A stretch of 64,000 nt of DNA from CAVYXF01 sp963772335 (GTDB taxonomy: Bacteria; Pseudomonadota; Alphaproteobacteria; Rhizobiales; Rhodomicrobiaceae), in the NCBI GenBank assembly GCA_963772335.1, contig CAVYXF010000010.1, forward strand, positions 248,001 to 312,000, read 5' to 3'. Below the pieces are notes generated by a model. The model did no database searches. It was not told the DNA's origin and worked only from the letters and a program-made list of their open reading frames with translations. Positions 1-8,358 of the stretch are shown piece by piece (the stretch's first letter is position 1; each line of letters begins with the position of its first letter). Position numbers and translations under genes: made by a program.

Positions 1-225
1 CGCCGCGCTGGTTATGGCGAGGCTCAGGGAGACGATGAATTTCAGCGCAACAGGCCAGCCAAATGCTACCGCAGCGAGATTCGGCCGCACCCCATAGGCC
101 AGAGCCAGCAGAATGAATGAACACGCCGCAGCCGCCGCAATGGCACCGGCCAGCCGAGCCGGCAAATTCGGGTGCGGCGCCGCATAATCGGCGGCTAGCA
201 GCTGGATGAGGTCGTCGGTCTTCAT
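1..225 (-). CDS. NrsF-family (DUF1109) anti-sigma factor, partial
   Basis: This is the first 75 residues of a membrane protein that runs off the left edge. It begins MKTDDLIQLLAADYAAPHPN and then has a hydrophobic segment at about residues 28-45, which fits the NrsF/DUF1109 family. These proteins have six membrane helices and hold an ECF sigma factor at the inner membrane. The ATG shares one base with the TGA stop of the sigma gene upstream (TGATG), so the two are translationally coupled as sigma and its anti-sigma partner. In the Caulobacter SigF-NrsF pair, release responds to metal or oxidative stress; the same role here is inferred from family and context. Confidence 0.8.
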   Translation of the reverse strand, partial: MKTDDLIQLLAADYAAPHPNLPARLAGAIAAAAACSFILLALAYGVRPNLAAVAFGWPVALKFIVSLSLAITSAA

Positions 226-782
226 CACTCTTGTTCCCGTAGCGCCTGGGCAAGCGCATTCAATCCCCGGTGCAGGGCGACGCGAACCGCCCCCTCGCTG
301 AGCCCCAGCCGCGAGGCCGCCTCGCGCGTGGAGAGACCTTCGACGGCCATAACCTCCACCACCTGGCGGGACCGCCCATTGATCATATCCAGCACTTTGC
401 CGGTCTCCTCGGCGGAGGGCCTGCGCTCCTCTTCGGGCGCCGCCAGCGTCTCGCTAAAATCGTCGATCGACAGACTGATCCTCCTCCCGCGCCGGCGCAA
501 AGCGTCGATCAGCTTGTTCCGCGCAATGGCCCGCACCCAGGGCGTAAACGGCTCATTTTCCCGCCAGGTGTGCCGCTTCAGGTGAATGGCGAGCAGAGTC
601 TCCTGGAGAATGTCCTCCGCGTCGGCCGAAGCTCCTCCCGTTCGCGTCAGATCGCGACGGATCAGACGGCGCAGAACTGGCGCAATACCCTCAAGCAGCC
701 GCTTATACGCCGCCCCATCTCCTGCATTGGAGGCGCGCATCAAAACCGCCCATTGCGTGTCCTGGTCGCTCGAATGGTTCAT
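225..782 (-). CDS. ECF RNA polymerase sigma factor, SigF/ECF16-like
   Basis: 185 residues. Region 2 lies at about residues 25-92, with the conserved DAEDILQETLLAIHLKRHTW stretch at 54-73. Region 4 is at about 135-182 and contains a helix-turn-helix (GLSTREAASRLGLSEGAVRV). Partner anti-sigma NrsF follows with a one-base overlap, the arrangement of sigF-nrsF operons in alphaproteobacteria. It is expected to direct a small stress regulon. A GTAACG-N16-CGTAAT element lies immediately upstream of the ATG and may be its own promoter. Family assignment is firm; the inducing signal is unknown. Confidence 0.9.
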   Translation of the reverse strand: MNHSSDQDTQWAVLMRASNAGDGAAYKRLLEGIAPVLRRLIRRDLTRTGGASADAEDILQETLLAIHLKRHTWRENEPFTPWVRAIARNKLIDALRRRGRRISLSIDDFSETLAAPEEERRPSAEETGKVLDMINGRSRQVVEVMAVEGLSTREAASRLGLSEGAVRVALHRGLNALAQALREQE

Positions 783-785
783 GGT

Positions 786-813
786 ATTACGTTTACGGGC
801 CTGGGATCGTTAC
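786..813 (-). promoter_or_regulatory. Candidate ECF-type autoregulatory promoter
   Basis: On the minus strand GTAACG (813-808) is followed after 16 bases by CGTAAT (791-786). A GTAAC-type -35 element is the kind reported for SigF-like ECF promoters. The -10-like element ends only three bases before the sigma gene ATG, so transcription from it would begin at or near the start codon and give a leaderless message, unless translation starts further in. Read from sequence; not tested. Confidence 0.35.
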
Positions 814-881
814 AGCCGGGCCCCTGCAATTTCCCCTATAGCCTTCGAAAAAGCGCCGTTGTCAGCCGCTCTTGCTCGATA

Positions 882-1739
882 TCAATGTTGGCTACCGGCG
901 GCAGGAAGCGGTGCCGGACGGCCACCATTGCGCGACGGATCAATGGGCAGGAACTCGATGCCGCTCGATTGCACGGGCTGCGGATAGAGCGTCATCAGGT
1001 GCAGAACCTCGGGCGGCAGGCCCACTTTGACCGGCAGGCCGAGCGCGATCGCCTCCTTGGCAGTGAGCGCGTAGTCATGCGTCCAGCGCCCGCCGGCGAG
1101 AATCTCGGCCAAGGCGGCCGCCTTTTCCGTTCCCAGCCGCTCCTCCATCAGCTCCATCGCGCCGAGCTTGACCTGGGCCAGTGCCTTCTCGCTCATGTCG
1201 GCAAGAACCAGCGTCAGGTCATGCACCTCCTGGATGGGCTTTAAGTCGCGCGCCTTGACGATGCTCGCGGCCGGAAAGCCAGCAAGCTGCGGATCGATCG
1301 GCCCGAGGACCGAGAACTCGCCCATGATGATCTCATCCGCCGCAAGCGCAACCAGGGTGCCGCCCGACATCGCGTAGACCGGAACCATCACCCGCACTCT
1401 TGCGGGATGCGCCTCGATCACGCGGGCGATCTGCATCGCGGCGAGCACGAGACCTCCGGGCGTATGCAGGATCAGATCAATGGGCACGTTCGGCGGCGTT
1501 TCCTTGACCGCCGCAATAATGGTCTGGGCGTCTTCGAGGTTAATATAGCGCGAGACGGGGAAGCCGAGCAGGCTGCGTCGCTCCTGCCGATGGATCATAG
1601 TGATGACGCGGGTGCGCTGCGAGCGCTCGACCGCTCTGATCGCGTTCTGGCGCTGGAACAGGCGGAAACGTGCGGTGATCAGTGGCTGCAAAGCCAACAC
1701 TAGGAAGATGATCCAGATCCAAGATCCAATATTTTCCAT
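882..1739 (-). CDS. SDH-family ClpP-fold serine protease, membrane-anchored
   Basis: 285 residues from the ATG at 1739, chosen because GGAGGGG stands six to seven bases upstream; an in-frame ATG at 1754 lacks this. Residues 5-24 form a membrane anchor. The body is a ClpP/crotonase-like fold: LHTPGG at 91-96, then AMSGG with the probable nucleophile Ser125, then an LGPIDPQ segment near 145. This is the pattern of serine dehydrogenase proteinase (SDH) family proteins found widely in bacteria. The physiological substrate is unknown. It lies next to the sigma/anti-sigma pair on the same strand but about 100 bases upstream, so a functional link is only possible. Confidence 0.8.
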   Translation of the reverse strand: MENIGSWIWIIFLVLALQPLITARFRLFQRQNAIRAVERSQRTRVITMIHRQERRSLLGFPVSRYINLEDAQTIIAAVKETPPNVPIDLILHTPGGLVLAAMQIARVIEAHPARVRVMVPVYAMSGGTLVALAADEIIMGEFSVLGPIDPQLAGFPAASIVKARDLKPIQEVHDLTLVLADMSEKALAQVKLGAMELMEERLGTEKAAALAEILAGGRWTHDYALTAKEAIALGLPVKVGLPPEVLHLMTLYPQPVQSSGIEFLPIDPSRNGGRPAPLPAAGSQH

Positions 1740-2018
1740 CGCAAACCCCTCCATGTCCGGTACCTTTTGCCAGTCATCACGGGCGGGGTCGCTTCCCGGT
1801 TTCGCAGGTGACGCGATAACAAAGAATCCAAGCCGCGCGGAGATGTCGGCGCGCCAGCAAGATAACGCTCCGGTTCGCCACGTCAAAACTCTTCATGGGT
1901 TGGACTCTCCATTTACGGATGTTTTGTCCAAAGGCGGAGCGGAGAGTCCCGCCCGGGGTCGTAGGCTGCGGGGGAAAATGCTATGACGGGAGAAGAGGTT
2001 TGAACGAGAGGTTCCGCC

Positions 2019-2666
2019 ATGACCGCTCCGGCAGAAGATTTCGTCACCCGGCTGCGGCGCGTCCGCGTTGTTCCGGTGGTGACCATCGAGGACGCGGGCG
2101 CCGCTCTGCCGCTTGCACGTGCGCTCCTGGCTGGTGGCATCGACGTGATCGAGGTGACGCTGCGCACCCCTGCCGCGATCGAGGCCATCCGGCGGATCGC
2201 GGCGGAATTGCCTGATGTGGTGGTCGGCGCCGGCACCGTGCTCAGCCGTGCGCAGCTTGACGAGAGCGTTGCTGCCGGTGCGCGGTTTCTGGTTTCACCC
2301 GGCCTGACCCCAGCGGTTGCGGAGGCGGGGCTTGACGCGCCCGTGCCGCTCCTCGCTGGCGTCGCGACCGCGTCGGAGGCCATGCGGGCGGCCGAGTATG
2401 GTCTGACATTCCTGAAATTCTTCCCCGCCGAGGCAATCGGCGGCGCGGCAGCGCTCAAATCTTACGCCGCACCGCTGCCGCACGTCCAGTTCTGTCCGAC
2501 CGGCGGCATCGATGCGCTGAAGGCACCCGCTTATCTGGCGCTTCCAAATGTGGTGTGCGTCGGCGGTTCATGGATGGCATCGGCCGACGCGATCCGTGCC
2601 GGCGACTGGCCAACCGTCACCCGCCTTGCAGGTGAGGCGTCAGGCGCCCCCACGCGAATGGCGTGA
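2019..2666 (+). CDS. eda: 2-dehydro-3-deoxy-phosphogluconate (KDPG) aldolase
   Basis: 215 residues, full length for the family. The enzyme cleaves 2-keto-3-deoxy-6-phosphogluconate to pyruvate and glyceraldehyde-3-phosphate in the Entner-Doudoroff pathway. Visible motifs are VIEVTLRT with Glu45, the Schiff-base lysine Lys133 in FLKFFPAE, PTGGI at 160-164 and the phosphate-binding GGSW near the end. The gene stands alone and converges with an aldose 1-epimerase-like gene; only three bases separate the two stop codons. No edd or glucose catabolic operon is adjacent, so the related KDPGal activity cannot be excluded. Confidence 0.92.
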   Translation: MTAPAEDFVTRLRRVRVVPVVTIEDAGAALPLARALLAGGIDVIEVTLRTPAAIEAIRRIAAELPDVVVGAGTVLSRAQLDESVAAGARFLVSPGLTPAVAEAGLDAPVPLLAGVATASEAMRAAEYGLTFLKFFPAEAIGGAAALKSYAAPLPHVQFCPTGGIDALKAPAYLALPNVVCVGGSWMASADAIRAGDWPTVTRLAGEASGAPTRMA

Positions 2667-2669
2667 TCG

Positions 2670-3542
2670 TCAGGCCAGTTTCACGCCCATTTCGAAGGCC
2701 CGCGCCTCGCCAGGTATCAGGTTGACAGAGCCGGGCTTTTCGGTGAGCGGCCCCGAGAAGCTGCTCGGGCTGGCGTGACCAAACCAGGGCTCGATGCACA
2801 GAAAGGGCGCGCCGCCCGGCTTGGTCCAGATGCCGAGATGCGGCATGGATGCGAAATCCACCTTCAGCGACGGCGAGGAGCCATCGGCCGGGCCGTAGCG
2901 CAGCGAGCGGCTTCTCAGCTTCAGGAAAATCAGGGCATCGTCGTCGAACAGCGCGTCGTCGAGCGTCAGCCTGTTCCCGGTCACCGGGCTCGGAATGTCC
3001 CGGACGATCAGCCCTTCCGCATCAATGCGTGAGACCGGCTCCGGCTCGCCCTCCGCAAAATCGATGACCTGATCCAGCTTGGCGCCAGCGCCCGGCAACG
3101 GCCAGCGGAAGGCGGGGTGAAAGCCGAACGCCACCGGGATCGGCTGCGCATCGGTATTGGTCACCAGCGCTGTCGTGGTTAGCTTCGGCCCGGCGAGTGC
3201 AAAGGCGACGTCCAACCTGAATCGATAGGGGTATTGTACGCGGGTCGCCTCGCTCTCCTCCAGCCGGAGGAGCACGCGATCCGGCGCCGTCTCCACGACA
3301 GCGAAGGTCGACTGCCGGGCAAAGCCATGCTTCGGCAGCTCATAGGTGACGCCGTCCACCGCATACCGGTCGTGTTTGATCGCTCCGACGATAGGGAAGA
3401 GCAGCGGCGCACGGCCGGACCAGAAGCTCGCGCCGTCATGGAGATATTCCTGGCCGGCACTATCACGTAGGCTTTGCAGCTCGGCTCCGAGCGGAGAAAT
3501 CGTGGCGGCGAGATCGCCAGACTGGATGGTGAGGTTGGGCAC
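2670..3542 (-). CDS. Aldose 1-epimerase family protein
   Basis: About 290 residues from a GTG start at 3542 preceded by GAGCGAGGTGA; this start fits the family N-terminus (VPNLTIQSGDLAATISPLGA). It belongs to the galactose mutarotase-like superfamily: GAEL near the N-terminus, HGFARQ carrying a conserved His, and FGFHPAFRWP in the middle. Such proteins interconvert sugar anomers or act on hexose-6-phosphates (YeaD type), and the substrate here is undetermined. It converges with eda with almost no spacing. Confidence 0.85.
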   Translation of the reverse strand: MPNLTIQSGDLAATISPLGAELQSLRDSAGQEYLHDGASFWSGRAPLLFPIVGAIKHDRYAVDGVTYELPKHGFARQSTFAVVETAPDRVLLRLEESEATRVQYPYRFRLDVAFALAGPKLTTTALVTNTDAQPIPVAFGFHPAFRWPLPGAGAKLDQVIDFAEGEPEPVSRIDAEGLIVRDIPSPVTGNRLTLDDALFDDDALIFLKLRSRSLRYGPADGSSPSLKVDFASMPHLGIWTKPGGAPFLCIEPWFGHASPSSFSGPLTEKPGSVNLIPGEARAFEMGVKLA

Positions 3543-3712
3543 AGTCACCTCGCTCTTCGAAAGGGACGCATCTTGCCGCAATTGGATAATCCCATCCCGC
3601 CCGAAAGCGAAGCGCAGAAGATCAGCTTCCCGCGCCAAATCCCGCAAGCCGCGGGAATGACGCCCGGAAACTTGGCTGCGCAGCCGCCGCTACCGCCTAA
3701 ACCGGTCATGCC

Positions 3713-4186
3713 CTAAGCGCCGTCATAGGCCTTCTGAAGCGTGGGGATGTCGATCTTGACCATCTGCAGCATGGCCTGCATGACACGCCCGGCCTTCTCA
3801 CGATCGGGGTCGGCCAGCATCTTGAGGAGCACCGTGGGAGTGATCTGCCAGGGGACGCCATAGCGATCTTGCAGCCATCCGCATGCTTGTTCCTTGCCGC
3901 CTTCGACGAGCGCCCCCCAGAGCCTGTCGACTTCAGCCTGGGTCTCGCAGTTGATCATGAACGAAACCGCATTGGTATATTCGACGCGCATCCCGCCATT
4001 GAGGGCCAGAAAACGCTGGCCGGCGAGGGTGAAATCCACCACCAGCACCGTGCCGGCCTTTCCACCTGGCCTGTCAAAGTCCTTCTGTACATGGTCGATA
4101 TGTGAATTGGGTAGCAGCGAGACATAGAAATTCGCCGCCTCCTCGGCCTCGCCCTCGAACCAAAGGCATGGTGCAATCTTGGACAT
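3713..4186 (-). CDS. VOC-family protein (PhnB-like)
   Basis: 157 residues from the ATG at 4186, which has GGGAG seven bases upstream. It shows the single-domain 3-demethylubiquinone methyltransferase/PhnB-like VOC pattern: PCLWFEGEAEEAANFYVSLL at the N-terminus, FLALNGG in the middle, and DRYGVPWQITP followed by a C-terminal DREKAGRVMQAMLQM segment. Despite the old family name these proteins are not methyltransferases and their function is generally unknown. It is a single gene. Confidence 0.85.
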   Translation of the reverse strand: MSKIAPCLWFEGEAEEAANFYVSLLPNSHIDHVQKDFDRPGGKAGTVLVVDFTLAGQRFLALNGGMRVEYTNAVSFMINCETQAEVDRLWGALVEGGKEQACGWLQDRYGVPWQITPTVLLKMLADPDREKAGRVMQAMLQMVKIDIPTLQKAYDGA

Positions 4187-4343
4187 GATGCTGCTCCCTT
4201 CACTGGCTGTGTCCGTCGGCCCTTCGTTGCCGTCAGACCAAGGACGTGCAGGATGCCGGCCTCCCGACATCCGAGGGCAGCCTTTTTTCGAAGGCCTCGG
4301 AAGGGAGCTGATGATCAGCCGCTGATTGGGCGTTTGCCGCCGA

Positions 4344-5708
4344 TCAGAACGGGTTCCAGGTCTGGTGCTCGGTGAACTTCACATAGGCCAGATTGGCGCC
4401 AAGCCGCAGGCCGAGGCCTGAGCGGATGGGCACCATCACAATCCTGCCTTTGCCGAGCACGTTGACGCCAACGCCGCCGGCAACATAGGCCGATCCGCCA
4501 ATGCCGCTGAAGCGCCCATAAATGGCGCTGGGATCATCGAGATTATAGACCAGGAACAGGGAGCGCGATCCTTCCGCGCCGAAATCAATACCTGCCGAGG
4601 GCCCCTGCCAGTAGATCTCCACAGGTGGCGCGTCTTTGCGGAACAGCTTTCCCTTGCCATAGCGCAGGCCGGCAAGAAAAGCCGCCCCGCCCTCGAATCC
4701 GGAGACGTAGGCGTTAGGTTGGCCGAATTGCTGGAAGGCGTAGTTGATTGCGCCAGCAAACTCGGCGGTGATGGTCCCGAATACGCCCTTTCCAGCCTCG
4801 CGTATGTCGCTGATGGAGTAGCCTTCTTCAACCGGCGGCGGAAGTGGCGCAAGGGCGTCCGGAGGGGGCGCAAGGCTGGCGGGCGGGGGTGCATATCCAC
4901 CCGGTGGCGGTGCGAGTGAGGTCGGCCGGTCCGCATCATTCATCGGAGCAGGCGGCGGCAGATCGCGCTCGACCGGCGCCGTGTTGCGCGCAATCCGGGC
5001 CGACGGGGATGGCGAACGCTCGGGCAAGGCCGGTGGCGGCGGCAAATATTCGGGCGTGGTGCTCCACTCGGGTCTGGCGCTGGCGACCACCGGCGGTTTC
5101 GGCTCGGGAAGTTGCGCCGGCTCGCCCGCCTGCGGCTTTGCTTCGGCCAGCCCAGGCGGCTTGATGCCAAGCGCCGGCTCTGACGTTGCGGAGGGCGCCG
5201 GCCTCACCGCCTCGGGGCGCGGCAGCGGATTGGGCGCGGCGGCGACAGGCGGTATGGCCGGCTTCGATCCCGGTCTCTCCAGCTCCGCCTCGACTTTGGC
5301 GAGCAGATAGCCCGACTTTTGCCCCATGACCGTCAGCAGCCGGTCACGAACGCGCTTCAACTCATCCAGCTTTTCGCAGGTGATCTTGGTGTTCGGCGTC
5401 TGGCTGAGCACATCCATCTGCCCGACGAGACTTTCGACCTCGTGGTTGAAGGCATCGATTTTTTCATCCTGGATACCGGTCGTGCGCGCATCGATTTCGG
5501 CCTGGCTAAGATTGTGCCGATCCCGAAGCTCGGCAACCTTGGACTGATAGCGCTTGGAGCCCGTGCCGTTCAAATCTCTGAGCGCCTGCGCCGTCTGGTC
5601 GACCACCGCGCCAAAATCCGCCGCTGTACAGTTCTGCGCCCAAGCCGACGCAACGCCCGCCAGCATTCCAAGTAGAAGCGCAAATGCAAAAGAAACTCGA
5701 CCGGTCAT
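4344..5708 (-). CDS. Exported DUF1134 protein with proline-rich linker
   Basis: 454 residues from the ATG at 5708. A signal peptide covers about residues 1-24, ending in ASAWAQ. An N-terminal helical region with a few cysteines is followed by a long Pro/Ala-rich linker (roughly residues 150-300). The C-terminal DUF1134 domain starts near YSISDIREAGKGVFG, is rich in glycine and small hydrophobic residues (GFEGGAAFLAGLRYGKGKLF, GGSAYVAGGVGVN) and ends WNPF. DUF1134 proteins are periplasmic or envelope-associated in alphaproteobacteria and have no established function. The N-terminal extension and linker make this one about twice the size of the bare domain. Confidence 0.8.
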   Translation of the reverse strand: MTGRVSFAFALLLGMLAGVASAWAQNCTAADFGAVVDQTAQALRDLNGTGSKRYQSKVAELRDRHNLSQAEIDARTTGIQDEKIDAFNHEVESLVGQMDVLSQTPNTKITCEKLDELKRVRDRLLTVMGQKSGYLLAKVEAELERPGSKPAIPPVAAAPNPLPRPEAVRPAPSATSEPALGIKPPGLAEAKPQAGEPAQLPEPKPPVVASARPEWSTTPEYLPPPPALPERSPSPSARIARNTAPVERDLPPPAPMNDADRPTSLAPPPGGYAPPPASLAPPPDALAPLPPPVEEGYSISDIREAGKGVFGTITAEFAGAINYAFQQFGQPNAYVSGFEGGAAFLAGLRYGKGKLFRKDAPPVEIYWQGPSAGIDFGAEGSRSLFLVYNLDDPSAIYGRFSGIGGSAYVAGGVGVNVLGKGRIVMVPIRSGLGLRLGANLAYVKFTEHQTWNPF

Positions 5709-6065
5709 GCTGTCCTTCGCCGTCTGGCAGGGGCCGTGGTTCAAGTCTGTCAACCCAAGGTAGAGATGATGAAAGAAATACGCAATGTGGGCGCTTTCTC
5801 GGTTCAAAACCCGGTGGAAGAACGGACGTAAAATCCGCAAATGTGGCCGGTAGCATCGAACTGTGGCGACAATCGTGCTTTCGGCTCAGTCAGTGGCGCT
5901 GCTTCGATCCGAACCGCCCGGGCTCTGCATGCTCAGACCCAAACGTTCCGCCACGCCCGTGCGCTCGCAGCCTACCCCGCTCTTCCCTGCTGTGACCGAT
6001 TTATTAGACGCCCAAAGCAAAGTGAAGAAAAGTCGGATTGCAGGCCACCGGCCTACCGCCGGAAC
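5709..6065. other. Intergenic region without a supported gene
   Basis: 357 bases between the start of the DUF1134 gene and an EAL-domain remnant. It must hold the DUF1134 promoter. No RNA gene, repeat or terminator was recognised. The rightward open frame here is not protein-like until the EAL homology begins near 6066, so the rest of the lost EAL gene appears to have been deleted. Confidence 0.5.
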
Positions 6066-6368
6066 TCCTGTTCCTCGTTCAGCTACTTCCAGCGTTTCCC
6101 GTTCGACAAGATCAAGATCGACCGTTCCTTCGTTCAAGATCTTGGCGAGGGAAAGAGCTCGCTGGCAATCCTGCGGGCGGTAGCACGTCTGGCCGAGAGC
6201 CTCGGCATCACCGTAACGGTCGAGGGCGTCGAGACTCAAGAGCAGCTGGACAGGGTGCGCATTGAGGGCATCCAGCAGGTGCAAGGCTATCTGGTGAGCG
6301 CGCCGCGCCCGATACGAGAGCTGGGTGAGCTGATCGCCACTCCTGGCGCGCGGCGCGCGGCCGGCTGA
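6066..6368 (+). pseudogene. C-terminal remnant of an EAL-domain phosphodiesterase
   Basis: About 100 codons match only the end of an EAL domain: FPFDKIKIDRSFV, then VTVEGVETQEQLD and VQGYLVSAPRP, with the correct stop. The EAL catalytic motif and the first half of the domain are missing. No start codon or ribosome-binding site fits at the junction, and upstream sequence in frame has no homology. Intact members hydrolyse cyclic di-GMP; this fragment cannot. It is read as the tail of a gene lost by deletion. Confidence 0.85.
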
Positions 6369-6586
6369 CCACAGTCCCCTTGCCAGGCCAATATCGCCAA
6401 GAGCATTTTCTCTTTCATTAGAGTCATATCGGGCTGTTTCGCAAGCTTAGCTTATGCTAGCTCCTCTCCTGCTCTCCTTCTGTAGCGGCAGCACAGCAGT
6501 TGGCTGCCATTCAGAATTTGAGCGTCACACTACTCTGCGCAAAGCAATTATGGATTGGTTTCTCGGAGATTAAGAGGGGTTTCAAA

Positions 6587-7162
6587 ATGACGGGAATGGG
6601 TATGAGGATTGTCTTGTCGGCCGCCTGCATCGGCCTGGCTTTATTTGCGGGTGTGTCGACGTCCGCGCATGCTCAAGGCCGGGCCGAGCGCTGCCAGGAT
6701 TATGCGCGCGGTGCTGTCCGGCAGGCCGAAGAGAACGATCGCAATAATTGCGGTTTCAACGGACCACGCTGGAATGCCGACCGCGGCGCACATTTCGCCT
6801 GGTGCATGCTTTTCCCACGGCAAGCCGATAACGAGAGCGATGCGCGCAAGGATGATCTGCGCAAATGCGTCGCCGACCGCCGCCCGAGCGGTAACCGGGA
6901 AGGCAAGCGCGCCAATTGCGACACTTATTCCAGCATCGCAGCCGTGCAAGCCGATGCCAATGACAAATACAAATGCGGCAATCGCGGTGGTGAATGGAAC
7001 AACGACAAACGCGCGCATTTCCAATGGTGCATGACCAACAAGCGCGAGTTCATGCTCGACGAGATGCGCTACCGCGCCCAGGAGCTGCAGAAATGCTTCA
7101 ACAATCTCGGCGACTATGACGATGATAAGTGGGATCGCAACTACCGCAGGCGGTTCAACTAG
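6587..7162 (+). CDS. Exported protein with duplicated four-cysteine module
   Basis: 191 residues from the ATG at 6587, preceded by GAGGGG. A signal peptide ends near SAHAQ30. The mature part is two copies of a module. Copy one has Cys36, 55, 73 and 94; copy two has Cys111, 130, 148 and 170, so spacings are 19-18-21 and 19-18-22. Each copy carries a CG-x3-W-N-x-D and an AHF-x-WCM signature. This predicts two disulfide-bonded domains in the periplasm or outside. I recall similar repeats in other uncharacterised rhizobial proteins but cannot verify that here. Function unknown. Confidence 0.8.
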   Translation: MTGMGMRIVLSAACIGLALFAGVSTSAHAQGRAERCQDYARGAVRQAEENDRNNCGFNGPRWNADRGAHFAWCMLFPRQADNESDARKDDLRKCVADRRPSGNREGKRANCDTYSSIAAVQADANDKYKCGNRGGEWNNDKRAHFQWCMTNKREFMLDEMRYRAQELQKCFNNLGDYDDDKWDRNYRRRFN

Positions 7163-7271
7163 GCGTCACCTCGTGGACGCCGGGCGCGGCGCTGAGCATT
7201 GAGGACGAGCAGCGACGTCCGCGCTAGGGCATAAGATCAGCCGGTGGGAATAGGCCTCCCGCCGGCTGTTT

Positions 7272-8189
7272 CTATTCGCAAAAGGCCGAGTGACGGCGCT
7301 TGGCCATATCCAGGTGGAAGTGGTTCTTATGGGCCTCGTTCGCCTCGGGGCCGAGTACCGTGCCGAAAATCTTGCAGCCGCCGTCATGCACATCGCGCAG
7401 AAACTGCGCGCGCTCGTCGCCCGCCCCCCAATGGGTGAGGACGTTGATATGCTCACCTTTCGCGGTGACGAACTCGGCAACGTCAATCGCTTGCGCATAG
7501 GCATGATAGCTCATGCGTGAGGAGGGATTGTTGTAGCGAGGCCGGCAGTCGTAGGCGGCAAGGTTCACCAGCCGGATCACCGTCGCGTCGAGCAGCTCCT
7601 TGGCCCGCGGCTGCACGACTTCGGTCAACCAGCGGTCGAGAGCATCCGCAAGCGGGCAGTTCAGCGTCGGAGCCGGGCGCATTTCCACGTGCGGCACATC
7701 GTTGATATATTTGAGCTGGATCGGGGCCGGCGTACCGCAGACGCCTTTGCGGATCGGCGGCAGTGGCTTGTAGTCGAAATGCACGTCGCCGAGCAGTCGG
7801 TGGCATTCGGCCAGCGCCTCGCGCACTTGCGGTTCAGGCCAGGTGTCTGGCGGCGGCTCCGGGCCGAGCGGCACGGCACTCCTTGGCCATTCCTTCTGAG
7901 CCGGCTGGCCGCTCTTGCGCTCAGGAAGCGGCACCGTCTCTTCCGAAGACGGCTCGTTGGCGAGCGGAGCCGGTGCCGGCTCAGGCTTCTTTTCCTCACG
8001 CTGGGGCGTTTTCTGCCGCTTCGCCTTTTTCCCCTGGCTTAGCGAATGCGATTTGCGCGGCCGGCTATCAGTGGCTTCAGGCGTAATTACAGCGAAAGCA
8101 ATGCCAAGAATTGCGAGGCACGCGGCCCAGCGCGCGGACCTGCTCGAGGCCCTTACCAATCCCCTCGATCGCGTCCTAGCCGCGCGCAT
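7272..8189 (-). CDS. Extensin-like C-terminal domain protein
   Basis: 305 residues from an ATG with AAGGGGAAGC upstream. The N-terminus has a hydrophobic export/anchor segment at about 20-36, then a basic Pro/Glu-rich linker. The C-terminal extensin-like domain contains GVCGTPAPI, LNCPLADALDRW, AAYDCRPRYN and HKNHFHLDMA, with conserved cysteines and the His/Asp cluster. The fold resembles D-Ala-D-Ala-type metallopeptidases and members are thought to act in the cell envelope; the reaction is unproven. It is a single gene facing away from the next one. Confidence 0.85.
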   Translation of the reverse strand: MRAARTRSRGLVRASSRSARWAACLAILGIAFAVITPEATDSRPRKSHSLSQGKKAKRQKTPQREEKKPEPAPAPLANEPSSEETVPLPERKSGQPAQKEWPRSAVPLGPEPPPDTWPEPQVREALAECHRLLGDVHFDYKPLPPIRKGVCGTPAPIQLKYINDVPHVEMRPAPTLNCPLADALDRWLTEVVQPRAKELLDATVIRLVNLAAYDCRPRYNNPSSRMSYHAYAQAIDVAEFVTAKGEHINVLTHWGAGDERAQFLRDVHDGGCKIFGTVLGPEANEAHKNHFHLDMAKRRHSAFCE

Positions 8190-8270
8190 GCTTCCCCTTG
8201 TCCTCTCTCCCGCCCCATGTATAGCTCATGCCCACGCCGATAAGTGCCGAGCACGGCCATTGTTCCGCGA

Positions 8271-8321
8271 GCGCATCGGACCGAAAAGTGGCAACCGGTT
8301 TTTCGGACAAATCCGATGCGC
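8271..8321. repeat. Rhizobial-type intergenic palindrome
   Basis: A perfect 10-base outer stem pairs GCGCATCGGA (8271-8280) with 8312-8321, and a perfect 7-base inner stem pairs CCGAAAA (8281-8287) with 8300-8306. They are separated by a five-base bulge on one side and enclose a 12-base loop. The block CCGAAAAGTGG...CCGGTTTTTCGG is of a kind I know as a very common interspersed dyad in Rhizobiales genomes. There is no T-tract, so it is probably not a simple terminator. One copy seen in this window. Confidence 0.7.
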
Positions 8322-8358
8322 AAACGATAAGCATCGCGGGTCAGCCGAAGGAGAGCCG

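Noticed and set aside
270..1244. A 324-codon rightward open frame over the sigma factor and protease genes
   Set aside because: It is the complement of two recognised genes and reads as low-complexity Arg/Gln/Leu sequence.
8271..8321. The dyad as a transcription terminator
   Set aside because: There is no T-run after the stem and the genes on both sides point away from each other, so a terminator is not needed there.
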